A stretch of DNA of 64,000 nucleotides from positions 62,001-126,000 of the IMG/VR virus record IMGVR_UViG_3300024320_000003; one strand, 5' to 3'. The DNA comes from a virus. Both the position numbers and the translations under genes were made by a program. Below, in pieces: positions 28,709 through 37,244 of the stretch (its first letter is position 1; each line of letters starts with the position of its first letter). Below the pieces are notes generated by a model. It did not search any database. It worked only from the letters and a program-made list of their open reading frames with translations, and was not told the origin of the DNA.

Positions 28709-29146
28709 ATGACAGAACAATCAACTAACAAATCTAAGATTGTACAATTAGACGAATATTTAGCAAACCAAAGATCAGAATGGACTTTAAAGATTAAAGA
28801 ACTTACTGCAAACTTAAAAGAAGGTATTAACCTAGAAGATGTTAGTGCATATACATTAAGTTATAGGCAAATATTAGTTGAAAATTTAGCAACTATCGCT
28901 GGTAAAATTAGAACACAGAAGGGAACAGTAGACAAGTTATATAAACAGAAATGGATTGAATATTATAAGTTTGATTATAAGATAACGGATAAACAAAGAG
29001 AACGTTTTATCGACGCAGATCTTTCAGATGATAAACAGATTTTGGATTTACTTGAAAGCCAAAAGGCCTTTATTGAAGGCTCAGTAAAAACTCTCGACAA
29101 TATGGGCTTTGCAATAAAGAATCGCCTTGATATTTCGAGACTGTAA
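28709..29146 (+). CDS. uvsY: UvsY-like recombination mediator
   Basis: 145 aa (T4 UvsY is 137). All-helical and charged. The C-terminal half aligns with T4 UvsY: a Lys-rich helix with K-W-x-E-Y-Y-K-F-D-Y, then LSDDKQILDLLESQK, and the terminal GFAIKNRLDISRL (T4 has GFAIKHIQDMRAF). UvsY loads UvsX onto gp32-coated single-stranded DNA. Genes for all three partners are in this window, and uvsY lies directly before uvsW as in T4-like genomes. Confidence 0.8.
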   Translation: MTEQSTNKSKIVQLDEYLANQRSEWTLKIKELTANLKEGINLEDVSAYTLSYRQILVENLATIAGKIRTQKGTVDKLYKQKWIEYYKFDYKITDKQRERFIDADLSDDKQILDLLESQKAFIEGSVKTLDNMGFAIKNRLDISRL

Positions 29147-29163
29147 AAAAAGTTAAATGAAAA

Positions 29164-30672
29164 TTGATTTTAACTCTAACAGATGATAATCAATTCTTAC
29201 GAATTGATGAAGCAGAGGAACTTGAACTAGAGCAGATTAAAATATCTTTAACTAAAAGAATTGATAGTTGGAGATTTAATCCTTTAGTCAAGAAAGGAAT
29301 ATGGGACGGATATGTTTCATACATCAAAGACGATAAGTGGATTCCCGCCGGTCTTTGGAGATACGTTATGCTCATTTGCAAGGAATATAAGTTTGATCTT
29401 AAACTTAATGGAATTCAAAGACTATTTGATAGAAACATAGGTGCAGAATCATTTGAAGCATGGGCTTTAGAATTTTTTGAGGGTAGTAAATTTGTTCCAA
29501 GGGATTATCAAATAGAAACAGCATTTAATATCCTAAAGTTTAGGAGATGTTTAGCTGAATTAGCAACTTCCGCTGGGAAAACACTTATTAGTTTTTTAAC
29601 AGTGGCGTATATGTTAGAAAAAGAAAAGGCCGAAAAGATATTATTTATAGTTCCTAATGTTTCTCTAGTTGTTCAGGCCCATGAAGATTTCCACGAATAC
29701 AATAATAAGAATAGAATAAAACTAAAGATACAACAGATATATGCCGGCCAGAAAATAAAGTCAGACAGGAATGTAGTGATAGGTACATATCAGTCCTTAG
29801 TTAAAAAGCCTAAAGAATATTTTCAACAGTTCGATGCTGTTATTGTAGATGAAACTCATAAAGCGAAATCTAATTCTATTAAGACTATATTACAAAAATG
29901 TACAAGTGCACAATATAAATATGGTTTATCGGGTACAATTCCTAAAGATGGATCTTTAGACAAGTTAACACTAATGAGTCAAACGGGTCCTGTAATTAGC
30001 GAAGTTAAGGCTGCATTTTTACAGAGTCAGGGTCACATCGCTAAATGTAAAGTAAAAGTAATTGAAATGAATTACGCACCTGATTCCGCCAAAAAAGCAT
30101 TTGAAGAATTAGCATTTAATAAGTATGATAGGAAGGATGTTTTTCAACTGGAACAAAATTATATTATTAATTCTTTTGGTAGACTTAATTTTATATGTAA
30201 TGTTGTTGGCAAGGTCCCTAGGAACTCTCTAGTTCTGTTTCATAGAATAGAACATGGTAAAAAAATATACGAACAGCTCCGCCAAAACTCAGATAAAAGA
30301 GTTTTTTATGTAGATGGAGGAACAGATAAAGATATTAGAGAAGAATATAAAAAGAAAATGGAAGCAGGAGATGAAGTAGTTATTGTAGCGAGTTATGGTA
30401 CATTTTCTACTGGAATTTCCATTAAGAAAATACACAATATATTCTTTACAGAGTCATTTAAGTCCGAGGTGATCATCAGGCAGTCAATTGGTAGAGGTCT
30501 AAGGCAGCATGAGTCTAAAGAAGCTGTATTAATTGTCGATTTTGTGGATGACATTAGAACTGACGAATGGGATAACTATTTATATAAACATAGTAAGGCG
30601 AGGCAGAAAATTTATAAACAAGAGAAATTTGAGTATAGTATTAAGAAAGTCAAATTTGACGGAGATATATAG
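29164..30672 (+). CDS. uvsW: UvsW-like SF2 DNA/RNA helicase
   Basis: 502 aa (T4 UvsW is 502-503). The N-terminal domain has the UvsW-like SWRFNPLVKKGIWDGYVSYI. The motor has TSAGKT (135-140, motif I), DETH (229-232, motif II), GLSGT (motif III) and the C-terminal lobe signatures VASYGTFSTGISIK and RQSIGRGLRQHESK (motifs V/VI). It unwinds R-loops and branch-migrates recombination intermediates, switching off origin-dependent initiation late in infection. The start is a TTG; an ATG at 29157 is in another frame and meets a stop after nine codons. Confidence 0.92.
   Translation: MILTLTDDNQFLRIDEAEELELEQIKISLTKRIDSWRFNPLVKKGIWDGYVSYIKDDKWIPAGLWRYVMLICKEYKFDLKLNGIQRLFDRNIGAESFEAWALEFFEGSKFVPRDYQIETAFNILKFRRCLAELATSAGKTLISFLTVAYMLEKEKAEKILFIVPNVSLVVQAHEDFHEYNNKNRIKLKIQQIYAGQKIKSDRNVVIGTYQSLVKKPKEYFQQFDAVIVDETHKAKSNSIKTILQKCTSAQYKYGLSGTIPKDGSLDKLTLMSQTGPVISEVKAAFLQSQGHIAKCKVKVIEMNYAPDSAKKAFEELAFNKYDRKDVFQLEQNYIINSFGRLNFICNVVGKVPRNSLVLFHRIEHGKKIYEQLRQNSDKRVFYVDGGTDKDIREEYKKKMEAGDEVVIVASYGTFSTGISIKKIHNIFFTESFKSEVIIRQSIGRGLRQHESKEAVLIVDFVDDIRTDEWDNYLYKHSKARQKIYKQEKFEYSIKKVKFDGDI
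30664..30671 (+). promoter_or_regulatory. Candidate late promoter box GATATATA
   Basis: The octamer overlaps the uvsW stop codon and lies 42 bp upstream of the ATG of the 708-aa multi-module protein. It may start the transcript for the putative internal-protein block. Confidence 0.45.
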
Positions 30673-30705
30673 AATAACGAAACTAAATTAAATAAACATT
30701 AAAAA

Positions 30706-32832
30706 ATGGCACAAGTTAATAAAATTTCTTCATTTAAATCGTTTACAGAGATTAGAAAACAGGAATCTGTTAGTAAACTTAGAGAAGAAAACAATTTAAA
30801 AAGACAAGAATCAGTTGGTAAAATAGCTGCTATTCTAGATGAATTAGGATTAACTTCTTTCGAAGGTTTAGAAGAAGATCAGAAAGAATCAATTATCTCA
30901 AAAATATTTGGAGATGTTTCAGAAGAAGAAATAGCTGAAATAGAAGTAGAGGTAGAAGATGTTACTGCATCAGAAGAAGTTACTGAATCAGACGAACCAA
31001 AGTGTACTAATAAAAAAGGACATTTATATAAGCAAATTGACAAGGACGGAACGGTAGAATGCGTACACTGTGGTCTAAGAAATTCATTAAGCGAATCTTT
31101 AGTTACTGAAGCTAAGACCGTTACTAAAGCAGCAATTGAAGAAATTGGTGATTTTAGAGACAGTGAAGGATATTCTTCTAATCAATACTATATACTAGCT
31201 GACTTCATTGATGGAGAAATCACTATGAAAGATCTTTCAAAATTAGTAAAGTCTAAAGAAGTACAAAAAGAATTAAAGGGAGAAGATGAAATCGATATGG
31301 AACATATTGAAGAATTTTCAGAATCTTTAGTTACTGAAAAAGCTAAATTTAAAGTAGGAGATACTACTGAAAATTCAATTGGAAGCGAAGTTGAAATAAT
31401 CGCTATCGATAATTGGAGAAAGATATCAAAGCAATTTAAAAAAGAAATGGGATCAGATGCAGATTCATACGGATATGAAGATACTGCAAAGGGAGATTAC
31501 TATCTTGCTAAAATTGTTAAAAGTGAAGAAGGTGATGAAGGTGATTTAGGTATATTCCCAGTTGAATACGATCACGCAAATTACTGGGGATTAGGAGAAT
31601 CATTAATGAATGAGGCCTTAGATATTAAATATAAAAGAGATGCAAAGAAAGTATTAACTCAATACAATAAAATATTTGCAGAACTAGGAAGCTTAACAGC
31701 TGATAAAATTTCTCACTTAGGAGCTATTAAATATATTTACGCTGAAGCATTAACTGATGCTAATTTCCATAGAGAAAGAACAGCTACTGAAAAAATTATC
31801 AAAGGAAGATTAGGAAGTGTTACTGTTAATCCTTTAACTCTTGGTAAACAAGCTATTATAGTAGGAGCAAAGAAAATATCACAGATATTAGATGAGTATT
31901 ATTCTAGAATTTCAAATGCTGCCGGATGGTCAGGTATTGGAGTTGCTGAAGGCACTGCTCTATATTTAGAATCTATTGGTGAATCTAAACTTGCTGAAAA
32001 ATTATTAGCAGGATTTAACGCAGTAGAAGAATCAGTTAAGTTTCAATTAACTGAAGAAGAAATTTCTTTAAAAGAATCTAAATTTAACGAAGTAATCAAT
32101 TATGTAATTAATGAAGGAACTAGAGGTCAATTTGGTAAAATAGACAAGAAAGGAAATATTACTTCAGTATATACTCACTATGATTCATATCCTGAAAACA
32201 TGTTGCCTATTATTAAATCAACCTTTAAAAGTGGTAAAAATGTAGATTTTGTTCTTAAAAATGGAGATAATTCAGGTTTAGATAAAGACGTTAAGAAAAT
32301 TAATTTCTATGGCGGAGATGTTAATCTGATGAAAGGTAATGTTAAGAATATTAACAAATATATTAAAGATGCAAATTACGAAGGTGGTGCAGAATTCGTT
32401 TATTTATGGGATGAAGGTTCTAAAAAATGGATGATGGCAGATATCTACGGAGAAACTGGATTAGTTCCAGCATTTGAATCAAATATTTATGAAGGTACTA
32501 CTACATCTTTAGATGAATTTACAACTGACACTAAAAGTTACTCAGGTGCTTTAGCATATTCTTTTAAGAATCATAAAAAGAATTTTGATAAAAATATTAA
32601 AGTAAGTGTTGCTCTTGGAGATAAGTTTAAATTTACAAATGAAAAAGGAGGTATTGTAATGCAAAGGTCTCATGGTCCTGAATTTGACACAGTATGGTTA
32701 TCAGCTGATAAGAAAAAAGCTCAAAAAGTTGCAGATTGGCTTAAATCAGAAGGTGCTGAGATTGTTCTTTTCGGCCCAAAGACTAGATCATTTGTTGGTA
32801 GCAAAGAAGAATTTATCGATAGATATTTATAA
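30706..32832 (+). CDS. Multi-module polyprotein-like protein with repeated ESLVTE sites (putative internal cargo)
   Basis: 708 aa with no overall family match. Segments: acidic N-terminus with a SFKSFTEIRKQE start; a zinc-ribbon-like patch (Cys100, His106, Cys119, Cys122); then compact modules separated by near-identical linkers SESLVTE-A (129-136), SESLVTE-K (205-212) and ESLMNE-A (298-304), with a further VINE-G at 467-471. Each linker ends in a hydrophobic-x-Glu followed by a small or charged residue, resembling sites of the T4 gp21 prohead protease. The C-terminal module (about 600-708) ends SKEEFIDRYL. I infer a packaged polyprotein cut into four or five pieces; the module functions are unknown. 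A terminator follows. Confidence 0.55.
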   Translation: MAQVNKISSFKSFTEIRKQESVSKLREENNLKRQESVGKIAAILDELGLTSFEGLEEDQKESIISKIFGDVSEEEIAEIEVEVEDVTASEEVTESDEPKCTNKKGHLYKQIDKDGTVECVHCGLRNSLSESLVTEAKTVTKAAIEEIGDFRDSEGYSSNQYYILADFIDGEITMKDLSKLVKSKEVQKELKGEDEIDMEHIEEFSESLVTEKAKFKVGDTTENSIGSEVEIIAIDNWRKISKQFKKEMGSDADSYGYEDTAKGDYYLAKIVKSEEGDEGDLGIFPVEYDHANYWGLGESLMNEALDIKYKRDAKKVLTQYNKIFAELGSLTADKISHLGAIKYIYAEALTDANFHRERTATEKIIKGRLGSVTVNPLTLGKQAIIVGAKKISQILDEYYSRISNAAGWSGIGVAEGTALYLESIGESKLAEKLLAGFNAVEESVKFQLTEEEISLKESKFNEVINYVINEGTRGQFGKIDKKGNITSVYTHYDSYPENMLPIIKSTFKSGKNVDFVLKNGDNSGLDKDVKKINFYGGDVNLMKGNVKNINKYIKDANYEGGAEFVYLWDEGSKKWMMADIYGETGLVPAFESNIYEGTTTSLDEFTTDTKSYSGALAYSFKNHKKNFDKNIKVSVALGDKFKFTNEKGGIVMQRSHGPEFDTVWLSADKKKAQKVADWLKSEGAEIVLFGPKTRSFVGSKEEFIDRYL

Positions 32833-32850
32833 TAAAAAATAAAAATAAAC

Positions 32851-32880
32851 TGACCTGGATTTTTCCGGGTCAAGTTTTTT
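32851..32880 (+). terminator. Rho-independent terminator
   Basis: TGACCTGG (32851-32858) pairs with CCGGGTCA (32865-32872), with one G-T pair, around an ATTTTT loop. AGTTTTTT follows. It closes the 708-aa gene's transcript. Confidence 0.75.
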
Positions 32881-32899
32881 AATTATATTAGCTATATAC

Positions 32900-34270
32900 A
32901 TGGAACTAAATAACAACTTTGTAGATTTTATTCAACATCACGCAGATGCACAAGGCATGACCAGAGAGGAATATGTTGCACATTATATGAGTGAAAATAA
33001 GAGTAAAGTTTTATCATTTGACGAATATATCGTTGAAAAATACAATACACTTAAAGAAGAATTAATCTTAGAAGGCGGTGCAGCTGGTCACATGTCTCAT
33101 CCTTTCGATGAAAAAGATTTAACATTCGCAGATTTTAAAAAGATCGTAACGTCCGGTCTTCAAGGAGAATTAAACTTTGAAGAGGTAGCCACTGAAAAAA
33201 CAGACGGTCAAAATCTATTAGCAACCGTAAAAAACGGAGTTACGATGTTTTCTAGAAATAAAGGTCAATTAATTAGTCCCGTTGATTTAGACGGTATTAT
33301 AGAAATGTTTGAAAAGCATGAGGTACCTTTAGTGCGAGAAACATACGTGTTTGCAGCTAAAGATCTAAATGAAGCTCTTCCAAAAATTAAAGATCAGTCC
33401 ATATTTAATGACGGTAAAGATTTTATAAATATAGAATTAATCTATTCTAAAAACCCAAATGTAATCTATTACGAAAGAGATGTTCTTCAATTTCACGATA
33501 TTCAAGAAACTGATGGGAATGGTAATATTACAGGATCTAGAAAAATAGCAGGAGAATTAGTCAAAGCTTTAAAGGAAGTAGATGCCGATGTTCAAAAGAC
33601 ATTTACAATAATTCCTCCTCAGATTTTAAAACTAGGTAAAGATATTAATTTTGATAAAAATCAAGCTAAATTTATAAAGCAGATTGAAAAATTAAGAGAT
33701 CGTTATAACTTAACAGACGGTGACGAAGTTTCTAGATATCATGAAATGTGGTGGAGAGAAACAATAGATGCAAATTTCCCAGATTTACAACAAGACTATA
33801 AGGAAGGTTTATTATTAAGATGGGCTTATGGAGATAAAAAGTCTTTAAATATGAGATCACTTGCAAAGGAGATAGGAAAAGATGAAGCTGCTTCTGTTAA
33901 GAAATTTGACAAAGAAGATGTTAAAAAGAAATATAAAGAAAACATTAGACCGTTTGAAGATTTATTTTTAGAACTAGGGTCTATAATTCTTATGAATGCT
34001 TCTAATTTTGTAGCTGCAAATCCAGACAAAGAGATGCAAAGACTACATAATCAAATTAGATCAGAATCTGAAAAGATCAAAAAAGATGGAAGCGTTACTC
34101 AGATCGAAAAGGTAATGAAAGAACTAGAGAGATTAGATAGAATTGGAGGAGTAGAATCTATCATACCAACTGAAGGAATAGTTTTTGTATATAAAGGAAA
34201 GACTATGAAACTAACAGGTACTTTTGCTGCTATCAATCAGCTGATGGGAATCATAAAGTACGGAAGATAA
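32900..34270 (+). CDS. Nucleotidyltransferase-fold nucleic-acid ligase with internal-protein-like leader
   Basis: 456 aa. The leader (1-58) contains LSFDEYIVE-K (39-47) and ELILE-GG (54-60), both hydrophobic-x-Glu sites like those of T4 capsid-packaged proteins. The enzyme follows: motif I EKTDGQN with adenylated Lys100, a motif III-like FINIELIYS, motif IV EGIVFVYKG (Glu425) and motif V KLTG (Lys437). This matches the covalent nucleotidyltransferase superfamily (ATP-dependent DNA/RNA ligases). Whether the substrate is RNA or DNA cannot be read from the sequence. It lies 10 bp ahead of a second ligase fused to a nucleotidyltransferase. Confidence 0.7.
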   Translation: MELNNNFVDFIQHHADAQGMTREEYVAHYMSENKSKVLSFDEYIVEKYNTLKEELILEGGAAGHMSHPFDEKDLTFADFKKIVTSGLQGELNFEEVATEKTDGQNLLATVKNGVTMFSRNKGQLISPVDLDGIIEMFEKHEVPLVRETYVFAAKDLNEALPKIKDQSIFNDGKDFINIELIYSKNPNVIYYERDVLQFHDIQETDGNGNITGSRKIAGELVKALKEVDADVQKTFTIIPPQILKLGKDINFDKNQAKFIKQIEKLRDRYNLTDGDEVSRYHEMWWRETIDANFPDLQQDYKEGLLLRWAYGDKKSLNMRSLAKEIGKDEAASVKKFDKEDVKKKYKENIRPFEDLFLELGSIILMNASNFVAANPDKEMQRLHNQIRSESEKIKKDGSVTQIEKVMKELERLDRIGGVESIIPTEGIVFVYKGKTMKLTGTFAAINQLMGIIKYGR

Positions 34271-34280
34271 ATAATATAAT

Positions 34281-36152
34281 ATGGCACTTAAAAAACTAAG
34301 ACAAGTATTTCAGGAAACTAATATCAATGCATTTCAAGATATGTTGAATAGCAGGGTTCTAGTAACTGAAAAAATACAAGGAGCTTCATTTCACGTTAGA
34401 AGAAACCAGACTAAATTTGAATATTACAAATCTGGAGATTCTAGAATGAACATGATAGACAGAACAATAGTAGGTTTATATGAAACAGGTGTCAAGCACA
34501 TCCAAAGTTTAGATCCTAGTATAAAGGAACAAATGCCACATGATTGGAAATTTGGTTTTGAATATTTACCTGAATTAAACGTGTCAGAATATAAATATAC
34601 TAAACTACCTAAAAACAATTTAATACTTACGCACATTCAAACTATGAATGAGTCAGGTAAGATTAGAAAAACAATTAGCGATCCAATTATATTAAATAAA
34701 TGGGCAAAGATATTAGAGGTTCAAGGACCTAGCATTGTGTTTGATGGTATGCTATCTCAAATGCAAAAAGAAGAATTAATAAGTGTTTTATCTATGTCAG
34801 ATAAGGAGTTTTCTGAAGCATTTGATTATGATCCAAATACAGATGCAAGATTACCTTTCACTCAAAAGATGATTAAGACATTTAATCCAAATGCAGTTTC
34901 TCCTACGTTAAATGAAGACTTTGAAGTAGAAATTGACGGATTAATAGTTTCTTTTATTGATGAGAAAAAATCTAGATCTTTTAAATTAGAAGATTTTACA
35001 AGAACTGTTAGTGAAAATAAGAGATCAAGCCACATGTATCAAATTACTATTGCTGGTCTTATTGAATTTATTTCTACATTTGAAATGAAAGACATTCAAC
35101 TAAATGAAGAAACAGCAGACTGGAGATATATTGAATTAATGTCAGTGATGTTTAATACGTATGTTAAAGAACACTCTGCTAAGTTTATTGGTGTTAACTT
35201 TGAATCAGCTGATTTTGCAGATTCAGATTCCTTTAAACTAAATACTAAATACATTAAGAACGAGACCACTCTTTCTTATGTTGAAAACGAAATACTTGCA
35301 GAATTATTTAAAATAACTTTAGGTTCTTTTAGAAAAAAGAGAAGCAAGGAAAGCGATATCATAAATGCAGAAATGTTAGAGCATTTAAATCAAATAGTAG
35401 AAACTATAGATAAGAAAGTATTTGTAGAGAATACCGATGAAAATTCCATATACGACTTTAATAATTTCATATTACATAATAAAGTAAAGACAAGTGTTAA
35501 TTTAAATGAAGCACTTAAAGTAGATCATCCTGAACAAGGAGGAGAATTAGTAAATATGTTTGTTGGTAGATTCCAACCATTTACACTTGGACATGCTAAA
35601 GTATTAGAAACTATACACAAAGAAAATGGATATCCTGTGGTTGTTTTATTAGTAAAAGCAAAGAATAAGAAAAAGGAAGATGCATTTAAAAGACCTTATG
35701 ATGAGAAGACACAATTAGATATGTTTAAGGCGGTTCAAAAACAATATCCATTCTTAAAAGAAATCTTTGTAATTCCAACCGGAGGTATTGATACAATGTT
35801 CAATGCAATGAGACCAACTTATGAACCCGTATTATGGGGAACAGGAAGCGATAGAATGAAAACTTACGGATTCCAAGTAAATAAAGATTCTTATAGAGAA
35901 GATCTTGGAGTTAGGAGTGATTTTGGATTATTTGAAATTCCAAGAACAGACAATAATATTTCAGCGACTCAGGTTAGAAACGCAATGCTAGACGGAGATG
36001 AAGGATTATTTAAGTCAACAACACCCAAAGCATTACATAAAATGTATGGCGAACTTAAGAAAAAATTAGAAGATTCAGTAGGTACTTCAGAATCAAATGA
36101 AGTTGCTGAATCATTATTAACATTTAAACAATTTTTAGAAAACAATGGATAG
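34281..36152 (+). CDS. RNA-ligase-like domain fused to a GRFQPF/ISATQVR nucleotidyltransferase
   Basis: 623 aa. The N-terminal half is a ligase-type domain: motif I TEKIQGASFH (Lys31), motif III KFGFEYLPE, motif IV EIDGLIVSF and motif V RSFKLED. A linker carries VNLNE-ALKVD (L408-N-E410/A411), a gp21-type site. The C-terminal domain is a HUP nucleotidyltransferase with GRFQPFTLGH (429-438) and ISATQVR (560-566), as in NMN adenylyltransferase-like phage enzymes. The tail is ESLLTFKQFLENNG. Protease cutting at E410 would free two enzymes. The stop lies 8 bp inside the next gene. Possible roles are RNA repair combined with NAD or nucleotide metabolism; the fusion is unfamiliar to me. Confidence 0.72.
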   Translation: MALKKLRQVFQETNINAFQDMLNSRVLVTEKIQGASFHVRRNQTKFEYYKSGDSRMNMIDRTIVGLYETGVKHIQSLDPSIKEQMPHDWKFGFEYLPELNVSEYKYTKLPKNNLILTHIQTMNESGKIRKTISDPIILNKWAKILEVQGPSIVFDGMLSQMQKEELISVLSMSDKEFSEAFDYDPNTDARLPFTQKMIKTFNPNAVSPTLNEDFEVEIDGLIVSFIDEKKSRSFKLEDFTRTVSENKRSSHMYQITIAGLIEFISTFEMKDIQLNEETADWRYIELMSVMFNTYVKEHSAKFIGVNFESADFADSDSFKLNTKYIKNETTLSYVENEILAELFKITLGSFRKKRSKESDIINAEMLEHLNQIVETIDKKVFVENTDENSIYDFNNFILHNKVKTSVNLNEALKVDHPEQGGELVNMFVGRFQPFTLGHAKVLETIHKENGYPVVVLLVKAKNKKKEDAFKRPYDEKTQLDMFKAVQKQYPFLKEIFVIPTGGIDTMFNAMRPTYEPVLWGTGSDRMKTYGFQVNKDSYREDLGVRSDFGLFEIPRTDNNISATQVRNAMLDGDEGLFKSTTPKALHKMYGELKKKLEDSVGTSESNEVAESLLTFKQFLENNG

Positions 36153-37224
36153 GTACGATTTTGAAAGAGCACTACATAGTGCTGCAAAAACCAACGCTGA
36201 AAATGAAGCGTTAATTATAGAATCCTATATTGGAGTTGCAACGACCGGAAGTAAATCTGCCCAACAGAATTTATTTAATTCAATTAATAGAACATTTAAA
36301 AAGAATAAGTGTCCATGGCAAGGTGTTAAGTTTACTTCAACACAGGATGTTAAACAACAACCTGATGGCAGGTTATGGCTTTCTAAAATGGATGACGATA
36401 CATTCGGAGTAGTTTTTCAATATTTAATGTTAAATAAAAGCGAAGCAAACGAATTGTTTAATATTGGAAGAGACGATAATGGAATTGGTGCTGGAGAAAT
36501 AATGCTAGCGTATATTGTAGAAAATATAAAAATAGGTGGAGGTGCGGCCGATACTGACTTAGAATTATATAATGAAAGGTGGTCACCAATTAAACCACCC
36601 CTTGGTAAATGTGAGTTAAAAGAAGCTCAAATGTCAAAGGGCATGTTACAAAATTGGAGAACAGGTGCAAAACACCAGGGAATTAATAGTACTTATGTAC
36701 CGAAGTTAACGGCATTATATGACGCAGTAAAATATAATATTGAAGAAATCAACCCGGACGGAGATGGTAAAGATATGGCTGCCGGTGGAGGTTGGATAAA
36801 TGAATGGGGAACTGTAGGTGGAAAAAGATTTAAGCATATTCAAAATTTAACTAAGACAGATATTCAGGCCCTTTCTTCTAGTGAAAGAGATTTTAAAATA
36901 GGTCCTGGAGATAAAGATAACGGCGCATTAGTAATTAAATTTAATGACGTAGAATTAGGAAAGCTAAGTGACTCTAAAACTGCAGAAAAAATTAAAAGTA
37001 TAATAGAGACTGAGCCTTCCGTTAGAACATTTACTGAAATACAAGACGATGTAATTTCAGCAGTAGGAGATATACCTACTCCATTCCTTTTTATAGAGTC
37101 TAAAGATCATGAAATAGTAGCTTTTCACTATTACAAGAAATTACCTGGAAAAACTAGCGAATTACAAATATATTCTATTACACAAGGTAAATTTAAATAT
37201 AAAATAAAGCCTAACCGAGTTTAA
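36145..37224 (+). CDS. Unknown protein, possible PD-(D/E)XK-like nuclease core
   Basis: 359 aa. The N-terminus has ENEALIIESYIGVA, echoing the ES-type strings of its neighbours. In the middle, GIGAGEIMLAYIVE, then GGGAADTDLEL and KCELKEAQ give a G-x-G-E ... D ... E-x-K spacing seen in restriction-endonuclease folds. This is a weak pattern match only. The C-terminus is a beta-rich domain ending KYKIKPNRV. It overlaps the ligase fusion by 8 bp and lies in the putative internal-protein block. Confidence 0.45.
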   Translation: MDRYDFERALHSAAKTNAENEALIIESYIGVATTGSKSAQQNLFNSINRTFKKNKCPWQGVKFTSTQDVKQQPDGRLWLSKMDDDTFGVVFQYLMLNKSEANELFNIGRDDNGIGAGEIMLAYIVENIKIGGGAADTDLELYNERWSPIKPPLGKCELKEAQMSKGMLQNWRTGAKHQGINSTYVPKLTALYDAVKYNIEEINPDGDGKDMAAGGGWINEWGTVGGKRFKHIQNLTKTDIQALSSSERDFKIGPGDKDNGALVIKFNDVELGKLSDSKTAEKIKSIIETEPSVRTFTEIQDDVISAVGDIPTPFLFIESKDHEIVAFHYYKKLPGKTSELQIYSITQGKFKYKIKPNRV

Positions 37225-37244
37225 ATAAACAAATACAAATAAAA

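Noticed and set aside
29157-29186. ATG upstream of uvsW as a start or frameshift signal
   Set aside because: The frame from this ATG meets TGA after nine codons. The UvsW frame is open from a TTG at 29164 with N-terminal residues matching the family, so no frameshift is needed.
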